Part shown: one piece after another, positions 24,116 through 34,251 of the stretch
How positions within the stretch are numbered: position 1 is the first letter of the stretch
Layout: each line of letters opens with the position of its first letter
Assembly: GCA_009760885.1 (NCBI GenBank)
Contig: CM019696.1
Coordinates: 49,840,574-49,904,573 of the forward strand
Direction of reading: 5' to 3'
Source: Achatina immaculata
Lineage: Eukaryota > Mollusca > Gastropoda > Stylommatophora > Achatinidae
DNA length: 64,000 nt
Notes under the pieces: generated by a model
What the model was told of the DNA's origin: nothing
What the model saw: the letters and a program-made list of their open reading frames with translations, nothing else
Databases searched by the model: none
Program-made: the position numbers and the translations under genes

Positions 24116-24492
24116 CTCTCTCTCTCTGAACCTTAAGTGCCCAGGGCACATGGGGCTTCCGCAAGGGTTTTCCACAAATGCCTGTCCTTCGCCTTTTTTT
24201 CTGCTCTTGCCCAGGTGAGCCCTCTATTGCTCAACATCCTCTCTGTTGTTCTTCTCCATGTCTCTTTTGGTCTACCCTTACTTCTGTTCCCCTGTGGTGT
24301 CCATCTTAGTGCTGTTTTTAGTAGTGAGTCGTCAGTCATCCGGAGCACATGTCCCAACCATCGCCAGCGTCTTTCCTCAATAATTGTTGTCAGTGGCTTC
24401 ATCTGCATTTCTGCTAATAAGACGTTATTTCTTATAGTGTTTGGCCAAAATATTTTTCTAATTCTTCGTAAACATTTAGTCTGGATTTTCAC
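24116..24492 (-). mobile_element. LINE 3' tail (family shared with 50.7 and 52.0 kb)
   Basis: The - strand encodes the last 118 codons of a LINE ORF2: [41 protein letters not shown], stop. A (GA)n tail follows. It is 5'-truncated at about 24492 and lies 66 bp downstream of the stop of zinc-finger gene B, so it may be in that gene's 3' UTR. Confidence 0.85.
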
Positions 24493-24558
24493 TTACTTGT
24501 CAGAAAAAGCTGAGGTTTCAAAGCTTTCATTGCGTGGTTAACTACTCTTTAGTTCAAA

Positions 24559-27279
24559 TTAAGAAAAGACAGATGACGTGAAAGGTAATCCATTATTTAG
24601 CGGCAGCAAAGTTGTACTTAGAAGAATAGGGTTCGGCAGATTATGCACAACAGATAACAATGGTTGCTGCTGGTCGCTGGTCTGCTGGTCTGGCTTCTCA
24701 TTCACTGGCTGTTGAAGCTCAGCTTTGCTGGTTGAAAACTGTTGTACGGGGTGAAGTTGTTGTTGTTGGTATTGTGGCATCTCTGACTTCCCCCGCCTTT
24801 CTTGATTCACTTCTGCTTTAAAATGTATCTTTTTGTGCCGGTTTAATTTTGACGAGTCAGTGAACTTTGACCCACACAGGTCACATCCATAAGGCTTTTC
24901 TCCTGTATGTGTACGCATGTGCCTGACTAAATAAGACTTCACAGCAAATGATGAACCACAAACCTCACACGTATAAGACTTTTCTCCTGTGTGAATTCTC
25001 ATATGGCGGTGAAGAGAAGAGTTATCTGCAAAATACTTACCACATATCTTACACAAATATGGCCGTTCACCAGTATGTGTACGCCTGTGCCGTGTGAGAG
25101 TAGAATGATCGGCATAGTGAGAGCCACAAAAATCACACACATATGGTTTCTCCATTGTATGTGTTCTCATATGCCTTGTGAATGCTGCAGTCCAGGCGAA
25201 TCTTGTTCCACAAATCTTGCACAGATATGGTTTTTCTCCTGTATGTTTTCGACAATGACTTTTAAGCTTAGAAGCCTCTGCAAATCTTGCATCACAGGTT
25301 TCACATTTGAATGGTTTTTCTCCTGTATGTAATTTAAAATGCTCTTTCAAGTGCTGTGATCGTATAAATGCAGTCCCACAAGTCCCACATACATACGGTC
25401 GTTCTCCATTATGAATGCGGTTATGCAGTTTCAGTGCCGAAGGGTCTGTAAATTTTGCGCTGCATTTCTCACAACAATAAGGCTTTTCAAGTGTATGTGT
25501 ACGTATATGTCTTTGCAATGATGTAAAATCTGCAAAATTCACTCCACAAAATTCACAAGTATAAGGCCTCTCTCCAGTATGTGTGCGCATGTGACGGCTG
25601 TATGCTGCTCTCCATGCAAACGTACGACTACATACTGAACAGCGGTATGGCTTCTCGCCCGTATGCTTGCGAATGTGAGCCTTCAGCTTTGAGGCTTCTG
25701 GATATGAAGCACCGCAAGTGTCGCAGGTGTAAGGGCGCTCACCTGTGTGCAGCCTCATATGCACTTTTAAATGAGATGGATTGCCAAATCTAGCTGGGCA
25801 AAAATCACACGTAAGTTTCTTCTCATTTTTATGCACCAACTTATGCTTTCTCAGAGCGACCAGATCCACAAATACAGCTTTGCACACTCGGCACTTCTGA
25901 CCGAGTTTACGTACATGCTTCTTACCATGCATCTTCCGCAAGTGTGACAACAACAAAGTTTTGTCTGAGAAACTTTGACCACAAAATGAGCAAAAAAGGT
26001 CTTTTTGTGATACATCAGCTTTCCTATTTGAAGTACTCAATCCACATTTGTTCTTGAGTGATACTGTTTGATTGTTGTCTTCTGTTTTGTCCATTTTAAG
26101 ACATTTAAGCTTCTTTTGATTCCCATTTTGCACTTTATTTCCGAAAACTACAGCTCTGTTCATCTCGGGATCCATTCCTGGCATCTCTGTATTCCTAGCA
26201 AGGTTATTTTCTTCATCTGTTCTAATTTTTATTTCACTGACTGTCTCGTGATCATAGTTCGATATATTTAGCTTCCCACTGCTATCACTTTTGATTTCAT
26301 CTTTGTGACTATCTGCCTTCTTTCTCACATGCTCTGTATCTGAGATGTCTGTTACTCTTTTATGTCTCTGTGACCTTCTCACCACCTTCAAGGATTTAGT
26401 CTGCTTGCTGATATTTTCTACTTCAGAATTTTTGCACAATTTGCCTGTGCTACCATTTCGAGCACTTGTTGAGAGACAAAAAGCATCCCCAGAAGAAACA
26501 TTCTCTTTAGATTCCAAACTCGATTCGTGTACTGAAGTTACACCAACATCTTTAATGCTGCTTGCAGCACGCTGTTCTTTTGTAATACTTGTATTAACAC
26601 TACAGACTACTGAGTCTGTATGTACACTACAATGTTCTTTAACAGGTTCTCGATTCTGTCTACTTTCGGGTATGGACTCTTCTGTGTTCTCTGTGTTTAC
26701 TGAAGCATCACAAAATGTGACAGGATTTGTGCTGACAAGAACATTCCTCACTTTCCGCCATTTTTCAACAGCTCTGCAGATTTCCACTGTTTTTGCGAAA
26801 TCCAGTTCTTCTGTTTCTAAAAGCCTCTGCCGAATTGAATTATCTGGAATGCCTGTGATGATGCAGTCCTTCAGAAGGATGTCCTTTAAGTCTCCGAACT
26901 CACAATTATCTGACCAATTAAGAAGATCTCGTAAAAAGTCATCAAATTTATCACTGTATGTCTGCTTGCAGGTGAAGAATTTATACCTGTTGTAAATGAT
27001 GAGAAGACGTGGAACACAAATATCCTCAAGATGTTGCAAAATTCTGCTGAATTTTGCAGTTTCATCATAAGATAATGCGAACATATTAAAGACTTCCTGC
27101 ACCTGATCTGCTGCTATGTTAATTAGGAAAGCTCTGACGAGCCCACTGCGATGACGGTGAGTGTCCGAGCTGTGACTGCCATGGGCAACTAGTCTTTGCT
27201 TCATGTCTGCCCATTCAATTCCAGCATTCGTGAACTCCACATATGGAGGTAACGCAATACTGAATTCCATATGATCCAT
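24559..27279 (-). CDS. Gag-like/C2H2 zinc-finger protein B (14 fingers)
   Basis: Single-exon frame; the first in-frame ATG is at 27277-27279, giving 906 residues (a TTG-led extension upstream is unlikely to be used). Residues about 10-175 resemble a nearly complete Ty3/gypsy Gag: W-A-D-M-K-Q-R-L, L-E-D-I-C-V-P-R, N-R-Y-K-F-F-T-C-K-Q, then C-E-F-G-D-L-K-D-I-L and F-A-K-T-V-E-I-C-R-A-V-E. A Ser/Lys-rich linker with several SQ/KR patches follows. Fourteen C2H2 fingers span about 428-816. Fingers 3-7 and 8-12 look like a duplicated five-finger module (4/9 EASKL, 5/10 F-A-W-x-A-A, 6/11 ADxxxL). The C-terminus is Gln-rich. The family is expected to bind DNA in the nucleus; Gag-type domains in such fusions (for example vertebrate SCAN) mediate dimerisation. 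There are no pol, protease or LTR sequences around it, so it looks like a host gene and not an active element. Confidence 0.9.
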   Translation of the reverse strand: MDHMEFSIALPPYVEFTNAGIEWADMKQRLVAHGSHSSDTHRHRSGLVRAFLINIAADQVQEVFNMFALSYDETAKFSRILQHLEDICVPRLLIIYNRYKFFTCKQTYSDKFDDFLRDLLNWSDNCEFGDLKDILLKDCIITGIPDNSIRQRLLETEELDFAKTVEICRAVEKWRKVRNVLVSTNPVTFCDASVNTENTEESIPESRQNREPVKEHCSVHTDSVVCSVNTSITKEQRAASSIKDVGVTSVHESSLESKENVSSGDAFCLSTSARNGSTGKLCKNSEVENISKQTKSLKVVRRSQRHKRVTDISDTEHVRKKADSHKDEIKSDSSGKLNISNYDHETVSEIKIRTDEENNLARNTEMPGMDPEMNRAVVFGNKVQNGNQKKLKCLKMDKTEDNNQTVSLKNKCGLSTSNRKADVSQKDLFCSFCGQSFSDKTLLLSHLRKMHGKKHVRKLGQKCRVCKAVFVDLVALRKHKLVHKNEKKLTCDFCPARFGNPSHLKVHMRLHTGERPYTCDTCGASYPEASKLKAHIRKHTGEKPYRCSVCSRTFAWRAAYSRHMRTHTGERPYTCEFCGVNFADFTSLQRHIRTHTLEKPYCCEKCSAKFTDPSALKLHNRIHNGERPYVCGTCGTAFIRSQHLKEHFKLHTGEKPFKCETCDARFAEASKLKSHCRKHTGEKPYLCKICGTRFAWTAAFTRHMRTHTMEKPYVCDFCGSHYADHSTLTRHRRTHTGERPYLCKICGKYFADNSSLHRHMRIHTGEKSYTCEVCGSSFAVKSYLVRHMRTHTGEKPYGCDLCGSKFTDSSKLNRHKKIHFKAEVNQERRGKSEMPQYQQQQLHPVQQFSTSKAELQQPVNEKPDQQTSDQQQPLLSVVHNLPNPILLSTTLLPLNNGLPFTSSVFS

Positions 27280-27399
27280 TGCTAATGTATGGGATTTTTT
27301 ATGCTTGTACTGAAAATTATTTCCATTACTTAAAGTGAACAGACAACACTGTGCACAAATAAAGTCTTCATGTGTATAATTTTTGGATGCCAAATTCTC

Positions 27400-27770
27400 T
27401 AATGCACTAATAACATTTCATGTACTTTTATCTCAATGAGAGTCCAGGAGATGTTGATCTGCAATGGGAAAAAAGAACCAGTAACACAGGTTATTTGACA
27501 AAAACAAAAAAAAACTAACAGTTCAGTATTTAGTATATTACATAAGTATAGCTGCAAGTGTTGGCAACCATGATTCTCCATGTCCACAGTATCTCTATGT
27601 TGTCCTTCTTATCCTGCACTGCTTGGTCAGACAGATTAAAATTATTTTTCTCTCTTTCTTCTTTCACTTAGTTTATGACAACTGAAATATCAGTTTTATG
27701 ACAACTCTTAGAAAAAAAAAAAAAAAAGCTGAAGCTCTCATAAAAATGAGAAACCAGGTATAAATAGCAC
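27400..27770. other. 5' flank of zinc-finger gene B
   Basis: A possible acceptor (CCCATTGCAG on the - strand, near 27462) precedes the open frame by about 70 nt, so the coding exon may follow a non-coding 5' exon. No core promoter recognised. Confidence 0.3.
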
Positions 27771-27774
27771 AGGT

Positions 27775-27900
27775 AACATCTCTTTCAGTAGCAAGATAAT
27801 GGGGTATTTCAGCTACCATCTTCTTATAGTAGCAAGATAATGGGGTATTTCAGCTATCACGTTCTTATGAAATGGGGTATTTTAGCTATCACTTTTATCA
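27775..27900. repeat. About 50-bp tandem repeat, three imperfect units
   Basis: AGATAATGGGGTATTTCAGC followed by TAYCAYSTTCTTATA is repeated. Confidence 0.8.
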
Positions 27901-28019
27901 AACAATAACCAGACAAAGAGAAAGAGAGAGTAGCTTTGTGGCAGAGATTTCATTTCTATGGCAGAGTGCAATGCTGGGTTCTCAATGTGGTCCAAATAGG
28001 AACTGTGGCATTATTTCCA

Positions 28020-28215
28020 TCTCCCTGCAACTGACAAGCATGTGATATTCCTGCCACTGATAAACCATGTGATCTCCATGGCCTGACAACCATATGATCT
28101 TCCTGGACCTGATATCCATGTGATCTCCCTGGCCCCAATAACCATGTGATCTCCATGTCCCTGGCAACACATTATCCTGGCCCCTATATTCATGTTATCT
28201 CTCTGGCACTGACAA
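28020..28215. repeat. 24-bp-type repeat (CATGTGATCTCC)
   Basis: CCATGTGATCTCCATGGCCTG-like units recur eight or so times with drift. Confidence 0.8.
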
Positions 28216-28304
28216 GCATGCGATCTCCCTTGACACCCATCTCAGACTATGCCAGTCTTGGACAGAAGAAAGGACATATATGAAATGCTGCATATATCAG
28301 TAGA

Positions 28305-29555
28305 TACGAGGGGAAGTCACTAAGTAACTCACAAATTGAAATATTTTATCAATGGCAGTTATCAAGTAGTATTTAAATATATCCTTAGATAGTACCATTA
28401 TCAAACTTTATAACAGCTGTATGTAGGGGGCGCTTTGAGTTATGTGTGCATGCGCAAAGCAATAACAAAATGGCTACCTAACTGTTAGTGTGTACCAAAG
28501 AAGAACAGAGAAATGTAGTTTTGTGGGCTAAAGGACATTCATAAGGACATTGATTACAGTTTATGCTGAAAAGTGTTTATCACACAAAGTGGTCTGTAAC
28601 TGGGTAAAAGAATTTTATCAGGGACGCACCGAAATTGTTGAAAAAGTCCGACTTGGCTGTCCTGTTCAGACTGCAACAGAAGTGACTGTGCAATGTGTGA
28701 ATGAGATTATCAGAGCTGACAGACGAGTAACAATAGACAGTGTAGCAAGTGCAATCGGATGTTCATATGGCTTAGCCTACTGAATAATGCATGAGCAAAT
28801 CTGAATGATGAACACAAAATGAACCAGTTTGTCATAGCAGCATCTCTGTCATTACGCATATGAAGGTGAAGACATGCTCCAAAGGATTATTACTGGAGAC
28901 GAATTTTGGGTGCACCACTACCAACCCAAATCAAAATGTGCCTCAATGCAATGGAAACACCTGTCATCGCCATGCGCAAAAAAAAAAATTCAAGATTACG
29001 TCCTCTGTGGGGAAGGTTTTGCTGACAGTGTTCTGAGATTATCAAGAAGTGTTGTTAACCAAGTTCCAGAAATATGGTGACAGTGTGAATTCTGTATCGT
29101 ACTGTGAAGTTATGTCGATGCTACGGGATGCAATTCAAAGAAAACATCCTGGTCTGTTGACTAGAGGTGTGCTTCTCCTTCATGACAATGCCAGACCACA
29201 TACGGCTCGGTTAACCCAAGAGAAAATTAGCCAGTTGGGTTGGGAAGTTCTTGAACATCCACCCTATGGTCCTGATTAGCTTTAAGTGATTTTCACCTGT
29301 TTGGTCCATTGATAAACCACCTTGTTGGGAGAAGATTCTTGAGTGACGAAGAGGTGGAAACAGAAGTAAAAAAATGGTTCACAAATCGGACTCCTGATTT
29401 TTACTGATTACACGATGGGACAAATGTATCAATGTTGGTGGCATTGAGAAATAGAGGAATAATGTAGGTTCAAAAATTAAATGTTTTCAAATTACTGTCG
29501 CATTTAGTTTTTTTGTAACAGGCATTTGCAAGTTACTTAATGACTTCCCCTCATA
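28305..29555 (+). mobile_element. Mariner element 1, inactive
   Basis: The TA target duplications are at 28305-28306 and 29554-29555. The terminal inverted repeats are about 30 bp (CGAGGGGAAGTCACTAAGTA at the left; the reverse complement at the right is TGAGGGGAAGTCATTAAGTA). Broken frames carry a helix-turn-helix region (W-V-K-E-F-Y-Q-G-R), I-T-G-D-E-F-W-V-H-H, L-L-H-D-N-A-R-P-H-T-A and S-D-F-H-L-F. The second and third Asp are separated by 34 residues, as in mariner DD34D transposases. Several stops and frameshifts preclude activity. Confidence 0.93.
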
Positions 29556-29559
29556 TTAT

Positions 29560-30430
29560 AAAACACAGATGTCATCAATTTTACATAATTACTTTATCCT
29601 AGACTTTTATCCCTTTCTTGTGACCAGTTCATAGCCAAAAGAGTTACCAATACTGAATATTATAAATTGGGTAGAGGTGGCCATACTGATATGGGCAGGG
29701 GTTCTCGAGCTAAATAAACTGGTTTTTTTTTTTTCTCACTGTCGTCCCCTGCACTAGACAAGGTATCTCACCAGCACCACGGAGTACGTGCATTCTATGC
29801 TGAGACTTCTTTCCATGGAGGAGATTCAAGCACAGAAGAAATACACAATAATTAGTGTATAAGTATACAATTATACTTTACTGAAAGTCAGAAAAGCTTC
29901 AAGGAGTTTTTGCAAGAGCTTCGGAAAATTTTCAAGCTACTGCTCTATTCATTTTATTTTTTAACATAGGATTCACGTGAATCAATACTTTATCTCCTCT
30001 CTCTAATTCTTCGTCCTGTATGTGTGTGTGGCTAACGCTGAAACGTCACAACTTTGTGGTCGTCAAGTAATAAAGCTGTTTCTACTTTTTTCCCTAGTTT
30101 ATTATACATTCGAGCACCGAAGAAGTGTGTGATGATTCTAAACTATGCTAGCATTCTAAAAAGTCAGACAATATGTGCTGTAAAACTGTTACGAAAATTC
30201 GTACAAGAATGGCCAATATTCAGGCCGGGCAGATTGTGAGAGATGACAAATGTTTAGTAGACCACAGGTAACTCGTGTTAGACTACGATGTTAAAGGATC
30301 GAAGAAGACTGAAGAAAATGCCGAGGCTATTACAGCTGAAACTAAAATCACAATTTCATGAGTACATCTGTCTTACTGTCATTGCCGTTATCTAGTAACG
30401 TGTAAAGTTTTATTATTTATTTGTGATGAG
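29560..30430. other. Non-coding spacer
   Basis: No gene recognised. Short open frames lack domain or splice support. Confidence 0.4.
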
Positions 30431-30439
30431 ATTAAAAAT

Positions 30440-30490
30440 AAACTTTACTTACAACGCCTGCTCCCGCAAACCGGAAGTTTATGGTTTACA
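30440..30490 (-). promoter_or_regulatory. Possible ETS-type promoter and first-exon donor
   Basis: On the - strand an ETS-like ACTTCCGG (complement at 30471-30478) is followed 20 nt later by a strong donor GGCGTT|GTAAGTAAAG (GT at 30452-30451). It could be the non-coding first exon of zinc-finger gene B about 3.2 kb downstream. This is sequence-pattern inference only. Confidence 0.25.
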
Positions 30491-30654
30491 ACAGTGGTTC
30501 TCAGTTAGTGGCTGTAGATCTCGGGGAGTCCTGGGGGTCCGTGACAAAAACTCGAGTTTTTTAATATTTTCACTGCCTAATAATTGATGTTTCGACGAAT
30601 CCTGTATGTGGGGGTACAGAACTGTTTACATTTACTTTTTAAAATTATTGCATC

Positions 30655-31005
30655 CAGTTTTGCACTGAAGGAACAGCCGTTGAAGAAGTAAACCAACTCG
30701 GCAGCTACATAGACCAAGATGGTGACAACAGAAAGGAAGTTGGAATTAGAATTGCAAAAGCAGAAGTGACCTTCAAGAATCTCGAGAACATATGGCATTC
30801 AAAAGTTATAAGCACAAAAACCAAGTTAAGGTTATTCAATTCAAATGTAATATCCACCCTCATTTATGCATGTAAAAGCTGGAAAACAACCAAATAAATA
30901 GACAAGAAATTAGATTCTTTCGAAAACAAATGCCTAAAGAAAATACTCGGTATAAAGTGGAATAATTCAAGAACAACGCAGAGATCAGACAGATGGGTAC
31001 TAAAA
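30655..31005 (+). mobile_element. RTE-like LINE fragment, copy 3
   Basis: Matches the YLG-to-C-terminal segment of copies 1 and 2 ([19 protein letters not shown], then [13 protein letters not shown]), starting and stopping abruptly at both ends. It is more divergent than copies 1 and 2 are from each other. Confidence 0.88.
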
Positions 31006-32230
31006 AGACCCTGATCTTTGATGCTACTAGAACTTAGAAGTTTTGACAAAATGTTCGCTATCGTGCAAACTAGGCTAGGACGGCAGGAATGCGACTTTCA
31101 CCGCCAGAGTTACCCACATTTTCTAAATTACATTTAAAACACATGTCTAATATTCAAACATGGAACTTTTCTAAACTGATGGGAAAGAGCGTGGGTGTTA
31201 GTGGCCTGGATATTAAAACAGAAGGGGATCCGCGAACTGTTAATTGAAAACCACTGATTTACAATATCACTGGCCAGTTTTCTTAGCGTTTTCAATTCAA
31301 TATTTGTATTTTGGAACGCCGCCCAGGTGTCAGTGGAAAATAGAAGAGATCAGTTGACCGTTAACTATGTCAAAAGACAAGAGAGAAAAGAGCATTGAAA
31401 TTCTCCTTCTTTCGCCATGCCTAGTTCCTGGAGAAAATATGTTCTTATGTTGGAGGCAGATACAGCTTCCTCCAGGCGACCTTCTGGTCTGTGCAGTTTC
31501 GTTCCGAAGAGAGACTAAAGATATTAAAACTAACATGAACATGTGAGGGCGAGAATCTTTCACATATTTTTAACGGTTATATCCCTTGATTTGAGGTCGC
31601 GTTTGGATCCATCCTCGTATTATCTGTGGAAACGGCCAAACAAACTGGGCAATTCTGTCACTCTGATTTCTACAGCTGTTTGCTCTTCTATTAATGCCCG
31701 CCTGGAATCAGCTGTTTTAGATAATGTAGGTGTACAGTAAGGTTTTTGTTTGTTACACCTCTGTGACAGTAGTTTTCAACTTTTCTAGCCCCATGTATCC
31801 ATTTCACATGTCAAATGTTATACCCCCAGAACCCCCCCCCCCCTTTTTTTTTTTTCCAAGATTGGCTCAAAAGATGCATTCCAAACAAGAAAAAAAAATA
31901 TGCATATAATATTCAAACAGTTTGAGTCTGTCAATCTGTGGTCCCAACTCCCCCCCCCCCCCCCCCCAAGAGTGCAGCCAGGGGAATTCCCCCCACTGGT
32001 AGAGAACACCTGCTCCAGTCTTAATGTCTATACAAACCTGGCCTTCATGTAAAGTCTGATTTTCTCTTCATTCAAGGACAGTTATGTGTGCAGGGTAATT
32101 CAGTGCACCTCCATGTGCAGGCAGACAGACCCTATTTCCTAGCACTTGTATGTCAGGTACCCGAGTTTTTGCAGCCGGGTTTACTGGTGGGTGCTGGTAA
32201 TGGATCACAAACCTACAAACATCCTGGTGA
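31006..32230. other. Non-coding spacer with C-runs
   Basis: Poly-C tracts at about 31829-31842 and 31950-31968. No gene seen. Confidence 0.4.
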
Positions 32231-32234
32231 GCAG

Positions 32235-32850
32235 AAACTACACTACCTGTGATTCCATTAAGTGTGTCTACATTAATAAGGTTTAGAAAAGTGTAAACCT
32301 TACTTGTGTGTTCACATTAAACAAGGTTTGAAAGTGTAAATCCTCCTTGTGTGTTTACATTAATAAGGTTTAAAACAGTGTAAATCCTGCTTGTGTGTTC
32401 ATACTAAATAAAGCTTAAAACAGTGTAAACCTTACCTGTGTCCACATTAAATAAGGTTTAGAATAGCATAAACCTTACTTGTGTGCCTACGTTAATAAAG
32501 TTTAGAACAGTATAAACCTCAGTTGTGTGACTACATTAATAAGGTTTAGAACAGCATACACCTTACCTGTGTCCACATTAAATAAGGTTTAGAACAGTAT
32601 AAACTTTACTTGTGTGCCTACGTTAATAAGGTTTAGAACAGCATAAACCTTACTTGTGTGCCTACGTTAATAAGGTTTAGAACAGCATAAACCTTACTTG
32701 TGTGCCTATGTTAATAAGGTTTAGAACAGCATAAACCTTACTTGTGTGCCTACGTTAATAAGGTTTAGAACAACATAAACCTCACTTGTGTGCCTACATT
32801 CATAAGGTTTAGAACAGCATAAACCTTACTTGTGTGCCTACATTTGCTGC
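32235..32850. repeat. 44-bp minisatellite with a built-in hairpin
   Basis: Consensus AAGGTTTAGAACAGCATAAA plus CCTTACTTGTGTGCCTACGT plus TAAT, about 13 copies with older copies at the left. Each good unit has AAGGTTTA and TAAACCTT as perfect 8-bp inverted arms around an 8-nt loop. Confidence 0.93.
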
Positions 32851-33500
32851 CTTCGTCCATCAGTTTGTTGTACATCCAGTGCTAGTATGGAATGTATGTC
32901 AGAGAAATACTTTTCACACTAGAAAGGCCTACAGTGGGAATGTCAATCACACTGCATTCTGGGAAAATGGCAGAGATGGATGTCCTCGATACTGAGCTAT
33001 AAAAACCAACTCTTGGCAGATAATGCTGCAGTGGTTCCTGGGACGGTGGTGGTTGAGATGTTTGTTTCTCTGGCAATGGTGACGAGCCTGACCACCTCTC
33101 AAAGTTGCCGGGTGGACTTCCTTCCTGTCGGAGAAGTCATAACTCTAACCATGTCGCACCAAGATGTGATAATATCCAGGTTTTTTAAACAACATACAAG
33201 ACACATATAATGTGATAGTTTATAAAGTCAAAGGCCTGCTTTATGGACCATGAATCACATAATACACATATTTCAGTCAAACACAGAAAGAACACGCACA
33301 CATGTAAAACAAAGAAGTAAATGACTGAATCTGAAACTATTTATTTTTCATTTCTTACACAAACGGCTGCAGAAATCAAATTAAACATTGATTTCATTTT
33401 CCATTAAGAAAACCATATATGAGAAACAGAGTTGCTTCAAATCTTTAAAAATTAACAAGTATGAGAAACAAATCTACTTCAAATCTTTAAGTCCCTGCAA
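32851..33500. other. Downstream flank of GTF2H2
   Basis: No coding sequence recognised. The candidate poly(A) signal listed separately lies here. Confidence 0.4.
33340..33345 (-). terminator. Candidate polyadenylation signal for GTF2H2
   Basis: AATAAA on the - strand, about 770 nt beyond the GTF2H2 stop codon. It is the best-placed hexamer seen; no transcript evidence is available. Confidence 0.3.
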
Positions 33501-33504
33501 GTGC

Positions 33505-33790
33505 GGACTTACTTTCTTTGTAGTCAATACTCTTTGACGTGGATCCCATAGCCACGTAGCCATGGATGAGCCAAGTATAATTCTTACTTTCTTTGTAGTC
33601 AATACTCTTGATGCGGATCACGTAGCCATGGATGAGCCAAGTATAATTCTTACTTTCTTTGTAGTCAATACTCTTGGTGTGGATCACGTAGCCATGGATG
33701 AGCCAAGTATTATTCTTACTTTCTTTGTAGTCAATACTCTTGATGTGGATCATGTAGCCACGTAGCCATGGATGAGCCAAGTATTATTCT
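33505..33790. repeat. About 64-bp minisatellite in the GTF2H2 3' region
   Basis: Four units of CTTACTTTCTTTGTAGTCAA plus TACTCTTGATGTGGATCA plus CGTAGCCATGGATGAGCCAA plus GTATTATT. It lies 330-610 nt downstream of the stop and so is probably in the 3' UTR. Confidence 0.9.
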
Positions 33791-34116
33791 TACTTTACCA
33801 TACATAAATGACTTATAGTAGTCAGAGTTACTTTATCTCTCACAGCTGAAACAAGAGGCAGCAGGCTACTCTGCCCTGTGGATTACATCCATTTCTTCCC
33901 ATTAGTCAGATTAAAGAACATTAACAGCCTGTGTCCAAAAGCACCACGAGGAAGAAGGATAGAGTTTTGATATGTCTTAGTTTACAGTTCTACAACTGAA
34001 ACTTTTTGGCACAGTTAACTCCCCTACCTTTGTGACTTTCCTCTGATCTGAACTCCAAGAAAAACATGAACAAGTGACAAATGATGAACAAACAATAAGT
34101 GGAAACAAACATCTTA

Positions 34117-34251
34117 TTAAGAAACACTGGTGGCCTGAACTGTCTGCAGTCTTCTGGAACTGGCACATCCTGGACATGAATGTAGCGTCTCATGAACGAA
34201 AAGGTCACAGTCGAAACAGAAATGCTGCTCACACTTCTCACAAACATACAC
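34117..34251 (-). CDS. GTF2H2: GTF2H2 terminal coding exon E12
   Basis: Acceptor TATTCACAG. Reads [20 protein letters not shown], then E-T-L-H-S-C-P-G-C, a 15-residue tail and TAA. The Cys pattern is that of the TFIIH C1-like domain. Upstream, its acceptor is repeated in a 32-36-bp array. Confidence 0.97.
   Translation of the reverse strand: MYVCEKCEQHFCFDCDLFVHETLHSCPGCASSRRLQTVQATSVS

Noticed and set aside
26345..26995. 216-codon + strand frame
   Set aside because: Antisense shadow of zinc-finger gene B, whose own frame has recognisable domains.
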